Below, one piece after another: positions 35,998-47,030 of a DNA stretch of 64,000 nt; within the stretch, counting starts at the first letter, position 1, and each line of letters starts with the position of its first letter. The stretch spans positions 62,001-126,000 of the forward strand of contig NZ_CABPTO010000002.1 in assembly GCF_902460355.1 (NCBI RefSeq). The letters run 5' to 3'. The notes below the pieces were generated by a model. The model was given only the letters and a program-made list of their open reading frames with translations. It ran no database searches and was not told the origin of the DNA. The position numbers and the translations under genes were made by a program. Source of the stretch: Streptococcus sp. Marseille-P6264. Its GTDB lineage: Bacteria; Bacillota; Bacilli; Lactobacillales; Streptococcaceae.

Positions 35998-37701
35998 ATG
36001 AAAAAAATGGAAGAGATTGCGGATTTTGGTCCCTTGCCTTCGGAAGCCCAGCTAGCTTATCATCGAGATGAATTGGCAGCTTTTATCCATTTTGGCATCA
36101 ATACGTTTTACGAGCAGGAATGGGGAAATGGTCAAGAAGACCCTAAGCGTTTCAATCCGACTAAACTAGATACAGACCAGTGGATCAGAGTTCTGAAAGA
36201 AACAGGCTTTAAACGGGTCATTCTCGTGGTCAAGCATCATGATGGTTTTGTTCTTTATCCAAGTCGTTATACAGACTATACGGTGGCTGCCAGTCCGTGG
36301 AGAGATGGTGAGGGTGATCTCTTGGCTGAGATTTCACGCTCAGCCAGTCGGTATGATATGGATTTGGGGCTTTATCTGTCGCCTTGGGATGCCCACAGTC
36401 CGCTCTATCACGTAGATACTCAAAAAGCCTACAATGAGTACTATCAGCAGCAATTAGAAGAAATATTGAGTAATCCGCTCTATGGCAATAAAGGGAAATT
36501 TGTTGAAATCTGGATGGATGGGGCGCGTGGAGAAGGGGCTCAAAAGCTTTCCTATGAGTTTGAGGCTTGGTTTGAGACCATTCGTCGCCATCAAAAGGAC
36601 GCTGTCATTTTTTCAACCGAGGCGACTGAATTGCGTTGGATTGGCAATGAAAGCGGTCGAGCTGGCGATCCCTTGTGGCAGAAGATTCGACCGGAAAAGT
36701 TGAGTGAGCAGACACCGCCTGTCTATCTTTACCATGGCGATCCAGACGGTACGCACTATTCTGTTGGAGAAGCAGATGTTTCCCTGCGTTCGGGTTGGTT
36801 TTATCATGAAAGTCAGCAACCCAAGTCCTTGGCGGATTTGTTGGATATTTATCTGGCTTCGGTGGGGCGGGGGACACCGCTTTTGCTCAATGTACCTCCG
36901 ACCAAGGAGGGTTTGTTGGCGGAAGTCGATGTCCAGCGCCTGCAGGAATTTCATCAGGTTATCTCTAGCCTTTACGATGAAGACTTGGCTGCGGAGGCTA
37001 AAGTCACAAGTAGCAGTGAAAGGGCAGGCTATCCAGCAAGCAAACTGACGGATGGTCAAAGGGATAGCTTCTGGGCTCCGAATGCGGAGGAGGCTTCCTA
37101 TATCTTGGAGATTGACCTAGGTCACAGCTGCACTTTTAATCTGCTAGAAATAAGAGAACCGATTGCCAAAGGGCAACGGGTCGCAGGCTTTATCCTGGAA
37201 GTGAAGAAGGAGGATGGTTGGACTGTCTTTGCCCGTGGTCAGACGATTGGCTATAAGCGTCTGCTTTTGGGCGAAATGGTCGAGGCTCGTCACTTACGCT
37301 TGATTTTGACGGATTTCCAAGCCTTGCCACTGTTGAGTAAGCTGGCCGTGTATAGGACACCAGCGATCATGGAGGAAGAGAAGAGGCCTTCTGGTTTGGT
37401 ACTTTCACAAGCAGCGGACACAGTAATTGGGGGGCAATCAAGTCAGATTCGTCTGCGTCGTTTAGACAGGCTGGAGCAAGCGGAGCAGATCCGACTGGTT
37501 ACGGAGCCTGGCACAGGTACGCACGGAACGGCTTATGAGGATCAAATCTGGGATGTGACCTTTGCTTCGGGCGAGACAAACAAAGAGTTGACCTTATCAA
37601 CCTTGGCTTTCACAGGTCATAAGGAATTGAATTTTTACCTTTGTGCTAGCCGAGAGGATGGTCGTCAAAGCAGACTCAAGATTGAGGTCAAGGGAAGTTA
37701 G
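35998..37701 (+). CDS. Alpha-L-fucosidase, GH29
   Basis: 567 residues without signal peptide. GH29 (beta/alpha)8 domain (FIHFGINTFYEQEWG; VVKHHDGFVLYPS; LYLSPWD) with the nucleophile Asp174 in EIWMDGA. A C-terminal F5/8-type-C (CBM32-like) domain at about 340-460 (GYPASKLTDGQRDSFWAP). It removes fucose, probably from core or antennae of host glycans after uptake. First gene of the N-glycan locus; faces the GH92 gene across an intergenic repeat. Confidence 0.93.
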   Translation: MKKMEEIADFGPLPSEAQLAYHRDELAAFIHFGINTFYEQEWGNGQEDPKRFNPTKLDTDQWIRVLKETGFKRVILVVKHHDGFVLYPSRYTDYTVAASPWRDGEGDLLAEISRSASRYDMDLGLYLSPWDAHSPLYHVDTQKAYNEYYQQQLEEILSNPLYGNKGKFVEIWMDGARGEGAQKLSYEFEAWFETIRRHQKDAVIFSTEATELRWIGNESGRAGDPLWQKIRPEKLSEQTPPVYLYHGDPDGTHYSVGEADVSLRSGWFYHESQQPKSLADLLDIYLASVGRGTPLLLNVPPTKEGLLAEVDVQRLQEFHQVISSLYDEDLAAEAKVTSSSERAGYPASKLTDGQRDSFWAPNAEEASYILEIDLGHSCTFNLLEIREPIAKGQRVAGFILEVKKEDGWTVFARGQTIGYKRLLLGEMVEARHLRLILTDFQALPLLSKLAVYRTPAIMEEEKRPSGLVLSQAADTVIGGQSSQIRLRRLDRLEQAEQIRLVTEPGTGTHGTAYEDQIWDVTFASGETNKELTLSTLAFTGHKELNFYLCASREDGRQSRLKIEVKGS

Positions 37702-37714
37702 AATGAGAAAAGAA

Positions 37715-37892
37715 GAGTGGGACAGAAATCGGTAATTCGTTAGAATTCAATTTCGTCGTCCCACCTCCGCACAGTTGAGTAGGGCTGTAAAAGCTGATGA
37801 AATCAGCCTAGTAGAGCCCACTCAACCACTGCGTCTTGCTCGAAAAGCCAAAGACAATTGAGAGGCTAGGACTTTTGTCCTAGCCTCCTTTT
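37715..37892 (+). repeat. Intergenic repeat, copy 1 (+)
   Basis: About 178 bp, begins GAGTGGGACAGAAATCGG and ends in the hairpin GAGGCTAGGAC..GTCCTAGCCTC plus T's. The outer ends form inverted repeats (GAG..TGGGACA(G/A)AA). Sits between convergent GH29 and GH92 genes, where it could terminate both. Confidence 0.9.
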
Positions 37893-37899
37893 GCTGTTT

Positions 37900-39999
37900 T
37901 TATGATTGTGTAGAGGATGAATTTGGCAACCAAGACAGGTAGAAGTCCAGCCTGTCAGAAGCTAGTAAGTCCTCATGGGAAATTCGCTGCTGGCTTCGTC
38001 CGTCTAATTCTGCCTTTTTCACAAACTGGAAGTGGGGATAGTTATCATGAGCGTAAATATCAAGCCATTTTTGACTTTGTGGCAGGTAGAGGCGCAGATG
38101 GTCAAAGAGCGGAATGCCTAAGTCATAGTGAGGCTTGCCAGGACAAGTCGGATAGAGCCCCAAGACGCTCCAGATATACCAAGCAGAGAGGCTGCCATTG
38201 TCTTCGTCACCAGGGAAAGCCTGCCAACCAGCCTGAAAAGCCTCTTCTCTCAAGCTTTTGATTAGGATACTAGTATATTCTGGCTTGGCACTATAGCGAA
38301 AAAGATAAGGGATATGAAAACTAGGTTGATTGGAAATGGCTAGCTGGCCAAAGTGAGCATTCGCCATCTCGCTCATTTCATGAATTTCGTAGCCGTAGCC
38401 TCTGACATCAAAATAAGGCTGATCCTGACAGAGCCTAGTCAGATAATCGGTAAAGGCTGCCTCACCGCCCATGAGCTCTTTCAAGCCTTCGATATCATGG
38501 AAGACGCTGAGCGTATTTTGAATAGCAGAGCATTCTGCGTAATCTCGTCCCCAGCTGTAAGGAGAAAAGTTGGCTCGGAATTGTCCTTGTCGGTCTTTGG
38601 CCCGCATATAGCCCGTTTCTGAGTCAAAAAGGTTTTGGTAATGGCGTGCCTGCTGGCCGTATCGCTGGGCTACTTGTTCCTCTTGGAGTTTGCTGGCCAG
38701 GCTGGCAATGCAAAAGTCGCTGTAACTATAGTCCAGCGTGTGGCTGACGCTTTCATGATAATCTGTTGGCAGGTAGCCCAAGGCTCGGTAGTCGCTAGCC
38801 CCGTGTCGGCCGTAACGTTTGGAAGGATCTTCTTTCTCAGCTGTGTCTAGCATGGCTTGGAACAATTCCTGTTCTAGGTCGGGAATGAGATGTTTCGCAG
38901 CGGCATACGCAATAACACCGTCAATCAAGGTGCCTGGCATCATGCCCCGTTCATCAGGAGCCAGCCACTTGGGTAGATAACCCGTTTCTTTGTAGAAATT
39001 TAGAAATCCTTCTAGAAAGTCATGATAGATGTCTGGTGCGATAAGAGCTAGGAGAGGAAAATTGGTTCGAAAACCATCCCAAAAACCGATATTAGTAAAG
39101 AATTTGCCAGACTGGACAGTTTGATGGGTAAAGTCCCAATGAATTTCTTGTCCTTCAGGAGTTATTTCATAAAAGGTCTGAGGAAAGAGGAAGAGGCGAT
39201 AAAGAGTCTGGTCGAATATGCGGCGGTCAACTTTCCCCTGCTCCACAACATCAAATCGGTGGAGATAACTTTCCCAGGCTTGCTTGGTTTGTTCTTTTAC
39301 CGCATCAAAGTCGGCTTGGGGCAAATTCGTCAGGGCCTGCTCTTCCGAGATAAAGGAAGTGGCTAGGGCAAATTGCAGTTTTCCTTGTTCAAAGTCTAGC
39401 ACCAAGTCCTCTCCAAGGGCATGACTGGCTTGAATGGGCTGGTCAAAGCGCAGGCAGACATGCATGGTCAGAGCTTGCTTGGCTGGATTGGTTTCTTCTT
39501 TCAGACAACCTAGAAGCGTGTAGGCGTCCAGCATACGGAAATGAGCCTGAGCCTCACTGTGTAGGATAAGGCTGATAGGCTGGGCCCCTTGGCCTGTGAG
39601 ACGGAAGCAGGCTCCGTAAGTAGTCGGAGTCAGTTCCGTACTGACTTGATAACGATTGGAGTGAATTTTCAAATAATGTGGCTGAAAAATACTCTCGTCC
39701 GGTCGGTAGGACGACTGACGATGATAGATATCAGGCTTGCTTATCTTTTCGGTGACAGGCGTGAGCAGGAGCCAAGAGAAATCACCGATCCAAGGACTGG
39801 GCTGGTGGGTCAGACGAATGCCTTGGAAGATGGGTAGGTCTGGTTTAAAGAACCAAGATCCATCTGTATGGCTGCTCTGAGGGACGAAATAATTCATGCC
39901 AAATGGTGCCCCTGTATAGGGCAGGGTATTGCCGTGGGAAAAGCTATGGGAATTGTCCGTTCCATAGCGGGTATCAATCGTTTCTAGTATTGTTTTCAT
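37900..39999 (-). CDS. Alpha-1,2-mannosidase, GH92
   Basis: 699 residues, no signal peptide. GH92 features: N-terminal beta domain (DTRYGTDNSHSFSHGNTLPY; GSWFFKPDLPIFQGIRLTHQPSP) and the catalytic helical domain (FWDGFRTNFPLLALI; GYLPKWLAPDERGMMPGT; FPGDEDNGSLSAWYIWSVLG, calcium/acid residues). Removes terminal alpha-1,2-mannose from high-mannose glycans. It is the only minus-strand gene of the locus, divergent from GH125 over 169 bp. Confidence 0.92.
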   Translation of the reverse strand: MKTILETIDTRYGTDNSHSFSHGNTLPYTGAPFGMNYFVPQSSHTDGSWFFKPDLPIFQGIRLTHQPSPWIGDFSWLLLTPVTEKISKPDIYHRQSSYRPDESIFQPHYLKIHSNRYQVSTELTPTTYGACFRLTGQGAQPISLILHSEAQAHFRMLDAYTLLGCLKEETNPAKQALTMHVCLRFDQPIQASHALGEDLVLDFEQGKLQFALATSFISEEQALTNLPQADFDAVKEQTKQAWESYLHRFDVVEQGKVDRRIFDQTLYRLFLFPQTFYEITPEGQEIHWDFTHQTVQSGKFFTNIGFWDGFRTNFPLLALIAPDIYHDFLEGFLNFYKETGYLPKWLAPDERGMMPGTLIDGVIAYAAAKHLIPDLEQELFQAMLDTAEKEDPSKRYGRHGASDYRALGYLPTDYHESVSHTLDYSYSDFCIASLASKLQEEQVAQRYGQQARHYQNLFDSETGYMRAKDRQGQFRANFSPYSWGRDYAECSAIQNTLSVFHDIEGLKELMGGEAAFTDYLTRLCQDQPYFDVRGYGYEIHEMSEMANAHFGQLAISNQPSFHIPYLFRYSAKPEYTSILIKSLREEAFQAGWQAFPGDEDNGSLSAWYIWSVLGLYPTCPGKPHYDLGIPLFDHLRLYLPQSQKWLDIYAHDNYPHFQFVKKAELDGRSQQRISHEDLLASDRLDFYLSWLPNSSSTQS

Positions 40000-40168
40000 G
40001 GGAAATCTCCTTCAATCCAGCTTGCTTTGTCTTGATTATAACATGAATCGAGAACCAGTGACCAAGGCAAAAATATATGATCGAAAGGCCTTTAGTTTGT
40101 GTATATATTTTAAAAACTGTTTAGCCTATACTAGAGAATGTAAACGAGTATGAAAAAGGAGAAGGAAT
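40000..40168. promoter_or_regulatory. GH92 / GH125 divergent promoter region
   Basis: Plus: -10 TATACT (40127-40132) with no good -35, and TGTAAACG (40139-40146), a half-match cre at the start site. Minus: TATAAT (40040-40035). The palindrome AAAGGCCTTT lies at 40085-40094. Poor -35 elements suggest activation, perhaps by the AraC-type regulator encoded at 52949. Confidence 0.5.
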
Positions 40169-41458
40169 ATGGTTTATTCTAAAGAAATTGTTGGGAAATG
40201 GTTGGAGTCTATTGCCCAGTTAGCCCAGGATCACCCAGCTTGGGTCTCTGTTTTTGAGCGTTGCTATACGGATACCTTGGACAACACGGTCGAAATCTTA
40301 GAAGATGGATCTACTTTTGTGCTGACAGGCGATATTCCAGCTATGTGGCTACGGGATTCGACTGCTCAGCTCAAGCCCTACCTCTTTGTAGCCAAGCAAG
40401 ATCCAAAAATTCGTCAAACGATTGCTGGCTTGGTCAAACGCCAGATGACGCTGATTCTCAAAGATCCTTATGCCAATGCCTTTAATATCGCTGACAACTG
40501 GAAAGGTCACCATGAAACAGACCACACAGACTTGTCTGGTTGGATTTGGGAACGCAAGTACGAAGTGGACTCTCTCTGCTATCCTCTGCAGCTGGCTTAT
40601 CTCTTGTGGAAAGAGACTGGGGAAACGGGTCATCTAGACGCTACCTTTGTTGCTGGTGTTAAAGAAATTCTACGAGTTTGGACGATCGAGCAGGACCACA
40701 GCCAGTCTTCTTATCGCTTTGTCCGTGATACGGATCGCAAGGAAGATACCTTGGTCAATGATGGGAAAGGTCCTGATTTTGCAGTGACAGGCATGACTTG
40801 GTCAGCCTTTCGTCCGAGTGATGATGCTTGTATTTACAGCTATCTGGTACCGTCTAATATGTTTGCAACGGTTGTCTTGGGCTATGTGGCAGAAATCTTT
40901 GAAAAATTGAACTTAGAGGGTGCTGAGGAGATCGTTCCGCATGCGCAGCGCCTGCAAAAGGAAATCAAGGAAGGAATTGAAAACCACGCCTACACCCAAA
41001 ATGCTAAAGGCGAAAAGATTTACGCTTTTGAGGTAGACGGTTTGGGGAATGCCAGCATTATGGACGATCCGAATGTGCCAAGTCTTTTGGCAGCGCCATA
41101 TCTAGGCTTTTGTTCAATTGACGACGAAGTTTACCAAGCGACACGCCGCACCATCCTGAGCTCAGAAAATCCTTACTATTATGAGGGTAAATATGCTGCA
41201 GGACTTGGTAGCTCGCACACCTTCTACCGCTATATCTGGCCGATTGCTCTATCCATTCAAGGCTTGACCACACACGATAAGGAAGAAAAACGTCGAATTT
41301 TGGACTTGCTTGTGGCCTGCGATGGTGGCACAGGTGTCATGCACGAAAGCTTCCATGTGGACGACCCAACCAAGTATTCTCGTGAATGGTTCAGCTGGGC
41401 CAACATGATGTTCTGCGAACTAGTATTAGATTATTATGATTTAAAAATTGAGGTATAG
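40169..41458 (+). CDS. Exo-alpha-1,6-mannosidase, GH125
   Basis: 429 residues of the GH125 (alpha/alpha)6 family (LTGDIPAMWLRDSTAQLKPY; GMTWSAFRPSDDACIYSY; GLGSSHTFYRYIWPIALSIQ; MHESFHVDD). No signal peptide. Removes alpha-1,6-linked mannose. AAGGAGAAGG RBS; 22 bp before the GH38 gene. The GH125-GH38-ROK-GH20 order equals the pneumococcal cluster. Confidence 0.94.
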   Translation: MVYSKEIVGKWLESIAQLAQDHPAWVSVFERCYTDTLDNTVEILEDGSTFVLTGDIPAMWLRDSTAQLKPYLFVAKQDPKIRQTIAGLVKRQMTLILKDPYANAFNIADNWKGHHETDHTDLSGWIWERKYEVDSLCYPLQLAYLLWKETGETGHLDATFVAGVKEILRVWTIEQDHSQSSYRFVRDTDRKEDTLVNDGKGPDFAVTGMTWSAFRPSDDACIYSYLVPSNMFATVVLGYVAEIFEKLNLEGAEEIVPHAQRLQKEIKEGIENHAYTQNAKGEKIYAFEVDGLGNASIMDDPNVPSLLAAPYLGFCSIDDEVYQATRRTILSSENPYYYEGKYAAGLGSSHTFYRYIWPIALSIQGLTTHDKEEKRRILDLLVACDGGTGVMHESFHVDDPTKYSREWFSWANMMFCELVLDYYDLKIEV

Positions 41459-41480
41459 AATTAACAATAGAGGAACAAAA

Positions 41481-44120
41481 ATGGAAAATATTACTGTACA
41501 TATCATTTCTCACAGCCACTGGGATCGCGAATGGTATCTCCCCTTTGAATCCCACCGTATGCAGCTGGTCGAGCTTTTTGACAATCTCTTTGATTTGTTT
41601 GAACATGATCCAGAATTCAAAAGCTTCCACCTAGACGGGCAAACCATTGTCTTGGATGATTATCTGGAAATCCGTCCGGAAAATCGCGACAAATTGCAGC
41701 GCTATATTGACGAGGGCAAGCTGAAAATCGGGCCTTTCTATATCTTGCAGGATGATTATTTGATTTCTAGCGAAGCCAATGTCCGCAATACCTTGATTGG
41801 TCAGCAAGAGTGCAAGAAATGGGGCAAGTCCACTCAGATTGGTTATTTCCCAGATACTTTTGGAAATATGGGACAAGCGCCTCAGCTTTTGCAGCAATCA
41901 GGCATTCATATAGCCGCTTTCGGCCGTGGGGTTAAGCCAATCGGCTTTGACAACCAAGTTTTAGAGGATGAGCAATTTACTTCTCAGTATTCTGAAATGT
42001 ACTGGCAAGGTGCCGATGGCAGTAAAGTTCTAGGCATCCTCTTTGCCAACTGGTACAGCAATGGAAATGAAATCCCAACAAATCCAGAAGAAGCGAAAGT
42101 TTTCTGGGAGCAAAAACTGGCTGATGTGAAGAACTATGCTTCTACCAATCAATGGCTAATGATGAATGGCTGTGACCACCAGCCAGTTCAGCGCGACCTC
42201 AGCCAAGCCATCCGAGTAGCCAATGAGCTTTATCCAGAAATAAACTTTATCCACAGTTCTTTTGATGACTATATGCAAGCTGTGGAAGCTGCTCTGCCTG
42301 AGGAACTGTCAACAGTTCAAGGAGAATTGACCAGCCAAGAAACTGATGGTTGGTACACTTTGGCTAATACCTCTTCAGCTCGTATTTATCTGAAGCAGGC
42401 TTTCCAAGAAAGCAGCAACTTGCTAGAGCAGGTGGTTGAGCCGCTGACTGTTATCACAGGCGGTCACAATCACAAAGATCAGCTGACTTATGCTTGGAAG
42501 ACTCTCTTGCAAAATGCTCCACATGATAGCATTTGCGGTTGCAGTGTCGATGAAGTTCACCGCGAAATGGAAATTCGCTTCGCCAAGGTTAATCAAGTGG
42601 GCGAATTTGTCAAAGGCAACCTGCTGGAAGAATGGAAGCAAAAATTAGATAGCCGCCAAGCTGATAGCGACCTGCTCTTCACCGTTGTCAATACTGGGCT
42701 CCATGACAAGGTAGATACCATTTCTGTAGATGTGACATTTGCGACCCGTGATTTCAAGGAAGCGCATCCGACAGAAGCCTATCGAAGAATGGCAGAATTG
42801 ACAATTTCAGACTTGATTGTTCAGGATTTGGATGGTCGCTATGTTGAAGCTAAAATCGAGGATTTGGGAGCTAATTTCCAATATGATCTTCCAAAAGACC
42901 GCTTCCGTCAGGCTTATATCGCTCGTCAGTTGCGCGTGACGTTACCGATTCATCTAGCACCTCTGGCTTGGAAAACCTTCCAATTGCTTCCTGGTGCAAA
43001 AGAAGAGCATGAAAGTCTCTACCGTAATGGTGTAATTGACACTCCATTTGTGACTATCAGCTTTGATGAAGACTTGACCGTCTATGATAAGACGACCCAT
43101 GAAGCCTATGAAGGCTTCCTCCGCTTTGAAGATCGCGGCGATATTGGAAATGAGTATATCTACTTCCAGCCAAAAAATACAGAGCCAATCTATGCTAAAC
43201 TGGCTGGCGTTAAGGTGTTGGAAAACAATGCCCGCTATGCCAAGGTGGAATTAAGCCATGAATTGACCTTGCCAGTAAGTGCAGATGAACTGTTGGATCA
43301 AGAACAAAAGGGCATCGTTGAGTTTATGAAGCGCTCAGCAGGCCGTTCGTCAGAATTGACAACTATGATCTTGACAACTGAGTTGACAGTCTTTGCGGAC
43401 AGCCCACAATTGCGCTTTAAGACTTGCTTTACCAATACTGCTAAGGATCACCGCATTCGTGTTCTTTTCAGAACTCACAACAGCAGTAAAACCAACGATT
43501 CAGACAGCATTTACGAAGTGGTTCGCCGCAACAACCAACCAGCTGCTTCATGGGAAAATCCAGAAAATCCACAGCACCAGCAATCCTTCGTCAGTCTTTA
43601 TGATGACCAAAAAGCAGTCACAGTTGCTAATAAAGGTCTAAATGAATACGAGATTTTAGGTGATGATACGATTGCGGTCACTATTCTACGGGCAACAGGT
43701 GAGCTGGGCGACTGGGGCTACTTCCCAACGCCAGAAGCGCAGTGCTTGCGTGACTTCCAAGTCGAATACACAGTAGAATGCCACCAACCACAAGAGCGAT
43801 TTGCTGCTTACCGTCGGGCCAAAGCCTTCCAAACACCATTGACAGCTCTGCAAATTTCCAAACAAGAAGGAAGTGTTGCGGCAGCTGGACAAGCCTTGGA
43901 TCACCCTGCTTTGAACCTAGCAGAAATTTGTCCGACAGCCCTGAAAGTGTCTGAAGACGAGTCAGGTATCGTACTTCGCTACTACAATATGACCCAAGAA
44001 GAGCAAGAAGTGACAACTGCTTCCCAAACCCTAGTCAACCTTTTGGAAGAAGTACTTCCAGAAAAAGACGGAATCTTAGGACCACAGGAAATTCGCACAG
44101 AGCTCTTGAAGAAAGATTAA
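41481..44120 (+). CDS. Alpha-mannosidase, GH38
   Basis: 879 residues. Zinc motif HSHWD (His11, His13, Asp15), nucleophile Asp125 in GYFPDTFGN, central helical domain, and the third zinc His region (VITGGHNHKDQLTY, GCSVDEVHREME). Large C-terminal beta domains. Cytoplasmic; expected to cleave alpha-1,3-mannose. Start ATG 41481 follows AGAGGA; the frame back to 41448 overlaps GH125 and lacks an RBS. Confidence 0.94.
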   Translation: MENITVHIISHSHWDREWYLPFESHRMQLVELFDNLFDLFEHDPEFKSFHLDGQTIVLDDYLEIRPENRDKLQRYIDEGKLKIGPFYILQDDYLISSEANVRNTLIGQQECKKWGKSTQIGYFPDTFGNMGQAPQLLQQSGIHIAAFGRGVKPIGFDNQVLEDEQFTSQYSEMYWQGADGSKVLGILFANWYSNGNEIPTNPEEAKVFWEQKLADVKNYASTNQWLMMNGCDHQPVQRDLSQAIRVANELYPEINFIHSSFDDYMQAVEAALPEELSTVQGELTSQETDGWYTLANTSSARIYLKQAFQESSNLLEQVVEPLTVITGGHNHKDQLTYAWKTLLQNAPHDSICGCSVDEVHREMEIRFAKVNQVGEFVKGNLLEEWKQKLDSRQADSDLLFTVVNTGLHDKVDTISVDVTFATRDFKEAHPTEAYRRMAELTISDLIVQDLDGRYVEAKIEDLGANFQYDLPKDRFRQAYIARQLRVTLPIHLAPLAWKTFQLLPGAKEEHESLYRNGVIDTPFVTISFDEDLTVYDKTTHEAYEGFLRFEDRGDIGNEYIYFQPKNTEPIYAKLAGVKVLENNARYAKVELSHELTLPVSADELLDQEQKGIVEFMKRSAGRSSELTTMILTTELTVFADSPQLRFKTCFTNTAKDHRIRVLFRTHNSSKTNDSDSIYEVVRRNNQPAASWENPENPQHQQSFVSLYDDQKAVTVANKGLNEYEILGDDTIAVTILRATGELGDWGYFPTPEAQCLRDFQVEYTVECHQPQERFAAYRRAKAFQTPLTALQISKQEGSVAAAGQALDHPALNLAEICPTALKVSEDESGIVLRYYNMTQEEQEVTTASQTLVNLLEEVLPEKDGILGPQEIRTELLKKD

Positions 44121-44128
44121 AAAGAGGA

Positions 44129-44180
44129 GGCTAGGGCAATGGACTAAATACTTGAAAATTTAGTTCCTTGCCCTATTGCC
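44129..44180 (+). other. Long intercistronic hairpin before the ROK gene
   Basis: ACTAAAT (44143-44149) pairs with ATTTAGT (44158-44164), GGGCAA with TTGCCC, and GGC with GCC, giving a ~21-bp interrupted stem in the 94-bp gap. No T tract; likely an mRNA processing or stability element, or a degraded relative of the intergenic repeat end. Confidence 0.55.
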
Positions 44181-44214
44181 TTGTAAGTTCTAGAAAACAG
44201 AGAACGGAGAAAAA

Positions 44215-45093
44215 ATGCTTATTGCAACAATTGACATAGGCGGTACAGGTATCAAGTTTGCGGCTATGTCCAAAGAAGGAGAGATACTGGAAAAGCAAGA
44301 CATTGCTACGCCAGACAATTTAGATGACTTGCTGGCTTGGCTGGATTCTTGTCTTTCCAAGCGGGCTTACCAAGGCATTGCCATGAGTGTGCCTGGGGCG
44401 GTTGACCGAGAGACAGGAGTCATTGGTGGGATTAGCGCTGTTCCTTATATTCACGGTTTTTCTTGGTATGATAAGCTGGCTTCTTATGGTTTGCCGGTTC
44501 ACTTAGAAAATGATGCCAACTGTGTTGGTTTGAGTGAACTTCTGGCCCATCCAGAGCTGGAAAATGCAGCCTGTGTAGTTATCGGCACTGGTATTGGCGG
44601 AGCTATGATAATCAATGGCAAGCTCCATCGAGGCCGCCACAGTTTGGGTGGGGAGTTTGGCTATATGACAACTCTAGCCCCCGCTGAAAGGCTTAACAAC
44701 TGGTCGCAACTTGCCTCAACTGGCAACATGGTAGCTTACGTGGTCGAGAAATCAGGGCAGACAGACTGGGATGGACGCAAGATTTACCAAGAAGCTGCGG
44801 CAGGAAATACCCTTTGCCAAGAAGCTATCGAGCGGATGAACCGCAATCTTGCGCAAGGTTTGCTCAATATCCAGTATCTCATCGATCCAGATGTGATTAG
44901 CTTGGGGGGCTCCATTAGTCAAAATCCAGACTTCATCCAAGGTGTCCGATCAGCGATTGCTTATTATGTCGATCGCTATGAAGAGTATTCGGTGGTGCCA
45001 GAAATTTTAGCGTGTACCTATAAGGGGGAAGCGAATCTTTATGGCGCTTTAGTAAACTGGTTACAGGAGGAAGGCCAATGGCCACATTTGTAG
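44215..45093 (+). CDS. ROK family protein (sugar kinase-like)
   Basis: 292 residues with an N-terminal phosphate-binding [20 protein letters not shown] (Asp catalytic base) and [17 protein letters not shown]. The ROK zinc signature (CxCGxxGCxE) is absent after [11 protein letters not shown], and there is no HTH, so a kinase rather than a repressor. May phosphorylate a released hexose such as mannose or GlcNAc; not provable. Overlaps GH20 by 16 bp. Confidence 0.88.
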   Translation: MLIATIDIGGTGIKFAAMSKEGEILEKQDIATPDNLDDLLAWLDSCLSKRAYQGIAMSVPGAVDRETGVIGGISAVPYIHGFSWYDKLASYGLPVHLENDANCVGLSELLAHPELENAACVVIGTGIGGAMIINGKLHRGRHSLGGEFGYMTTLAPAERLNNWSQLASTGNMVAYVVEKSGQTDWDGRKIYQEAAAGNTLCQEAIERMNRNLAQGLLNIQYLIDPDVISLGGSISQNPDFIQGVRSAIAYYVDRYEEYSVVPEILACTYKGEANLYGALVNWLQEEGQWPHL

Positions 45094-46961
45094 GATTATC
45101 AAGCAAGCAAGAAAAGGCTCTTGCTCGCTTAGAAAAATATTTGAACTTAGGTGAGATTGAAGTCAGTCTTGTCCCTAACTCAGCTGTCTCAATCAAGGTG
45201 GAAGGCTGTATGGGACGTTATCAGGTCAGCTATCATAAGCCTCATCAGCTCTATCGAGCTTTAGCCCTCCTATCTGCCGCCCTTAAAGCAGGGCAGGATG
45301 AGGTGGAGATCGAGGAAAGAGCAGCTTATGAGGACTTGGCTTATATGGCCGACTGCTCTCGCAACGCCGTCTTGAATCTGAACTCGGCTAAGAAAATGAT
45401 TGAAGTCTTGGCCTTGATGGGGTATTCTACTTTTGAACTTTACATGGAAGATACCTATGAGATAGAAGACCAGCCCTATTTTGGCTATTTCAGAGGTCGC
45501 TACACTGTTGCAGAATTGCAAGAGATTGAGGCCTATGCCGCAGATTTTGATTTGACCTTCGTGCCTTGCATTCAGACCTTGGCCCATCTGTCAGCTTTTG
45601 TCAAATGGGGTGTCAAGGAAGTGCAGGAGCTTCGAGATGTTGAGGATATTTTACTGATCGGGGAAGAAAAGGTCTATGACCTTATCGAAGGCATGTTTAA
45701 GACTATGTCCCAGCTTCGTACACGTAAGATAAATATCGGGATGGACGAAGCCCACTTGGTTGGCCTCGGACGCCATTTGATTCAGCATGGTTTCCAAAAT
45801 CGCAGTCTCCTCATGTGCCAACATCTTGAGCGCGTGCTGGATATCGCTGATAAGTACGGTTTCCACTGCCAGATGTGGAGCGATATGTTCTTCAAGCTCA
45901 TGTCAGCAGATGGCCAGTACGACCGTGATGTGGAAATTCCTGAAGAGACTCGCGTTTCTCTGGATCGTCTCAAAGAACGTGTGACCTTGGTTTACTGGGA
46001 TTACTATCAGGATAGCGAGGAAAAATACAACCGTAACTTCCAAAATCATCACAAAATCAGTCAGGACATTGCCTTTGCTGGCGGTGCTTGGAAGTGGATT
46101 GGCTTTACACCGCACAACCATTTCAGTCGCTTGGTAGCCATCGAAGCCAATAAGGCTTGCCGGAAGAATCATGTCAAGGAAGTGATTGTGACTGGCTGGG
46201 GGGATAATGGAGGAGAAACCTCTCAATTCTCAATCCTGCCTGCCCTACAGATTTGGGCAGAACTAGCCTACCGAAATGATTTAGATAAATTAGCCGAGCA
46301 TTTCTTGGTGAGCACAGGCCTTGCCTTTGATGATTTTATGAAAGTAGACCTAGCCAATCTTTTGCCAGGCTTGCCAGAAAACCTCAGCGGTATCAATCCA
46401 AATCGCTACATCCTCTATCAGGATATTCTATGTCCTTTGCTGGAACGCCATATCCGATCGGAAGAAGACAGGCAGCATTTTGAAGCTGCTGCTCAGTCCT
46501 TGCAAGAAGTCAGCCTCAAAGCTGGTGAATATAGCTATCTCTTTGAAACTCAGGCTCAGTTGAATGCGCTCTTGGCCTTGAAGATTGCTGTCACATCTGG
46601 TATTCAAAAAGCCTATGGTGTAGGAGACAAAGCTCGCTTGGCAGAACTAGCTGAGAAAGAGTTGCCTTTGCTCTACCAAAAAGTGGAAGACTTTGCCGAG
46701 CAGTTCAGCCATCAATGGCAGCAGGAAAACAAGATTTTCGGTCTGGATACGATTGATATCCGCTTTGGAGGTTTGCTCAAGCGGATCAAACGGGCGCAGG
46801 AGCGCCTGCAGCAATACACGACTGGTCAGCTTGATTCTGTAGAAGAATTAGAGCAAGAAATCTTGCCTTTCAATGACTTTTATAAGGAGCAAGGTCTAAT
46901 AGCGACGACAGCCAACCAATGGCACACTATCGCTACAGCGTCAACGATTTACACAACGTAA
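45078..46961 (+). CDS. Beta-N-acetylhexosaminidase, GH20 (GH20C type)
   Basis: 627 residues, no signal peptide. GH20 barrel with the catalytic pair Asp223-Glu224 ([11 protein letters not shown]), [14 protein letters not shown] and WGDNGGETS. It lacks the classical secreted multidomain build, as in the intracellular pneumococcal GH20C. Removes terminal GlcNAc or GalNAc from imported glycans. The GAGGAAGG RBS lies within the ROK gene. Confidence 0.9.
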   Translation: MATFVGLSSKQEKALARLEKYLNLGEIEVSLVPNSAVSIKVEGCMGRYQVSYHKPHQLYRALALLSAALKAGQDEVEIEERAAYEDLAYMADCSRNAVLNLNSAKKMIEVLALMGYSTFELYMEDTYEIEDQPYFGYFRGRYTVAELQEIEAYAADFDLTFVPCIQTLAHLSAFVKWGVKEVQELRDVEDILLIGEEKVYDLIEGMFKTMSQLRTRKINIGMDEAHLVGLGRHLIQHGFQNRSLLMCQHLERVLDIADKYGFHCQMWSDMFFKLMSADGQYDRDVEIPEETRVSLDRLKERVTLVYWDYYQDSEEKYNRNFQNHHKISQDIAFAGGAWKWIGFTPHNHFSRLVAIEANKACRKNHVKEVIVTGWGDNGGETSQFSILPALQIWAELAYRNDLDKLAEHFLVSTGLAFDDFMKVDLANLLPGLPENLSGINPNRYILYQDILCPLLERHIRSEEDRQHFEAAAQSLQEVSLKAGEYSYLFETQAQLNALLALKIAVTSGIQKAYGVGDKARLAELAEKELPLLYQKVEDFAEQFSHQWQQENKIFGLDTIDIRFGGLLKRIKRAQERLQQYTTGQLDSVEELEQEILPFNDFYKEQGLIATTANQWHTIATASTIYTT

Positions 46962-47030
46962 GCACTTTGCTTGATCAAAGTTTTCATGGCTCTACTCTAC
47001 TTTTTATCTGTATATTAGATAAATAATTTG

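Noticed and set aside
40139..40152. Full cre site before the GH125 gene
   Set aside because: Only the left half (TGTAAACG) matches; the right half deviates at several bases, so it is noted only as a partial match.
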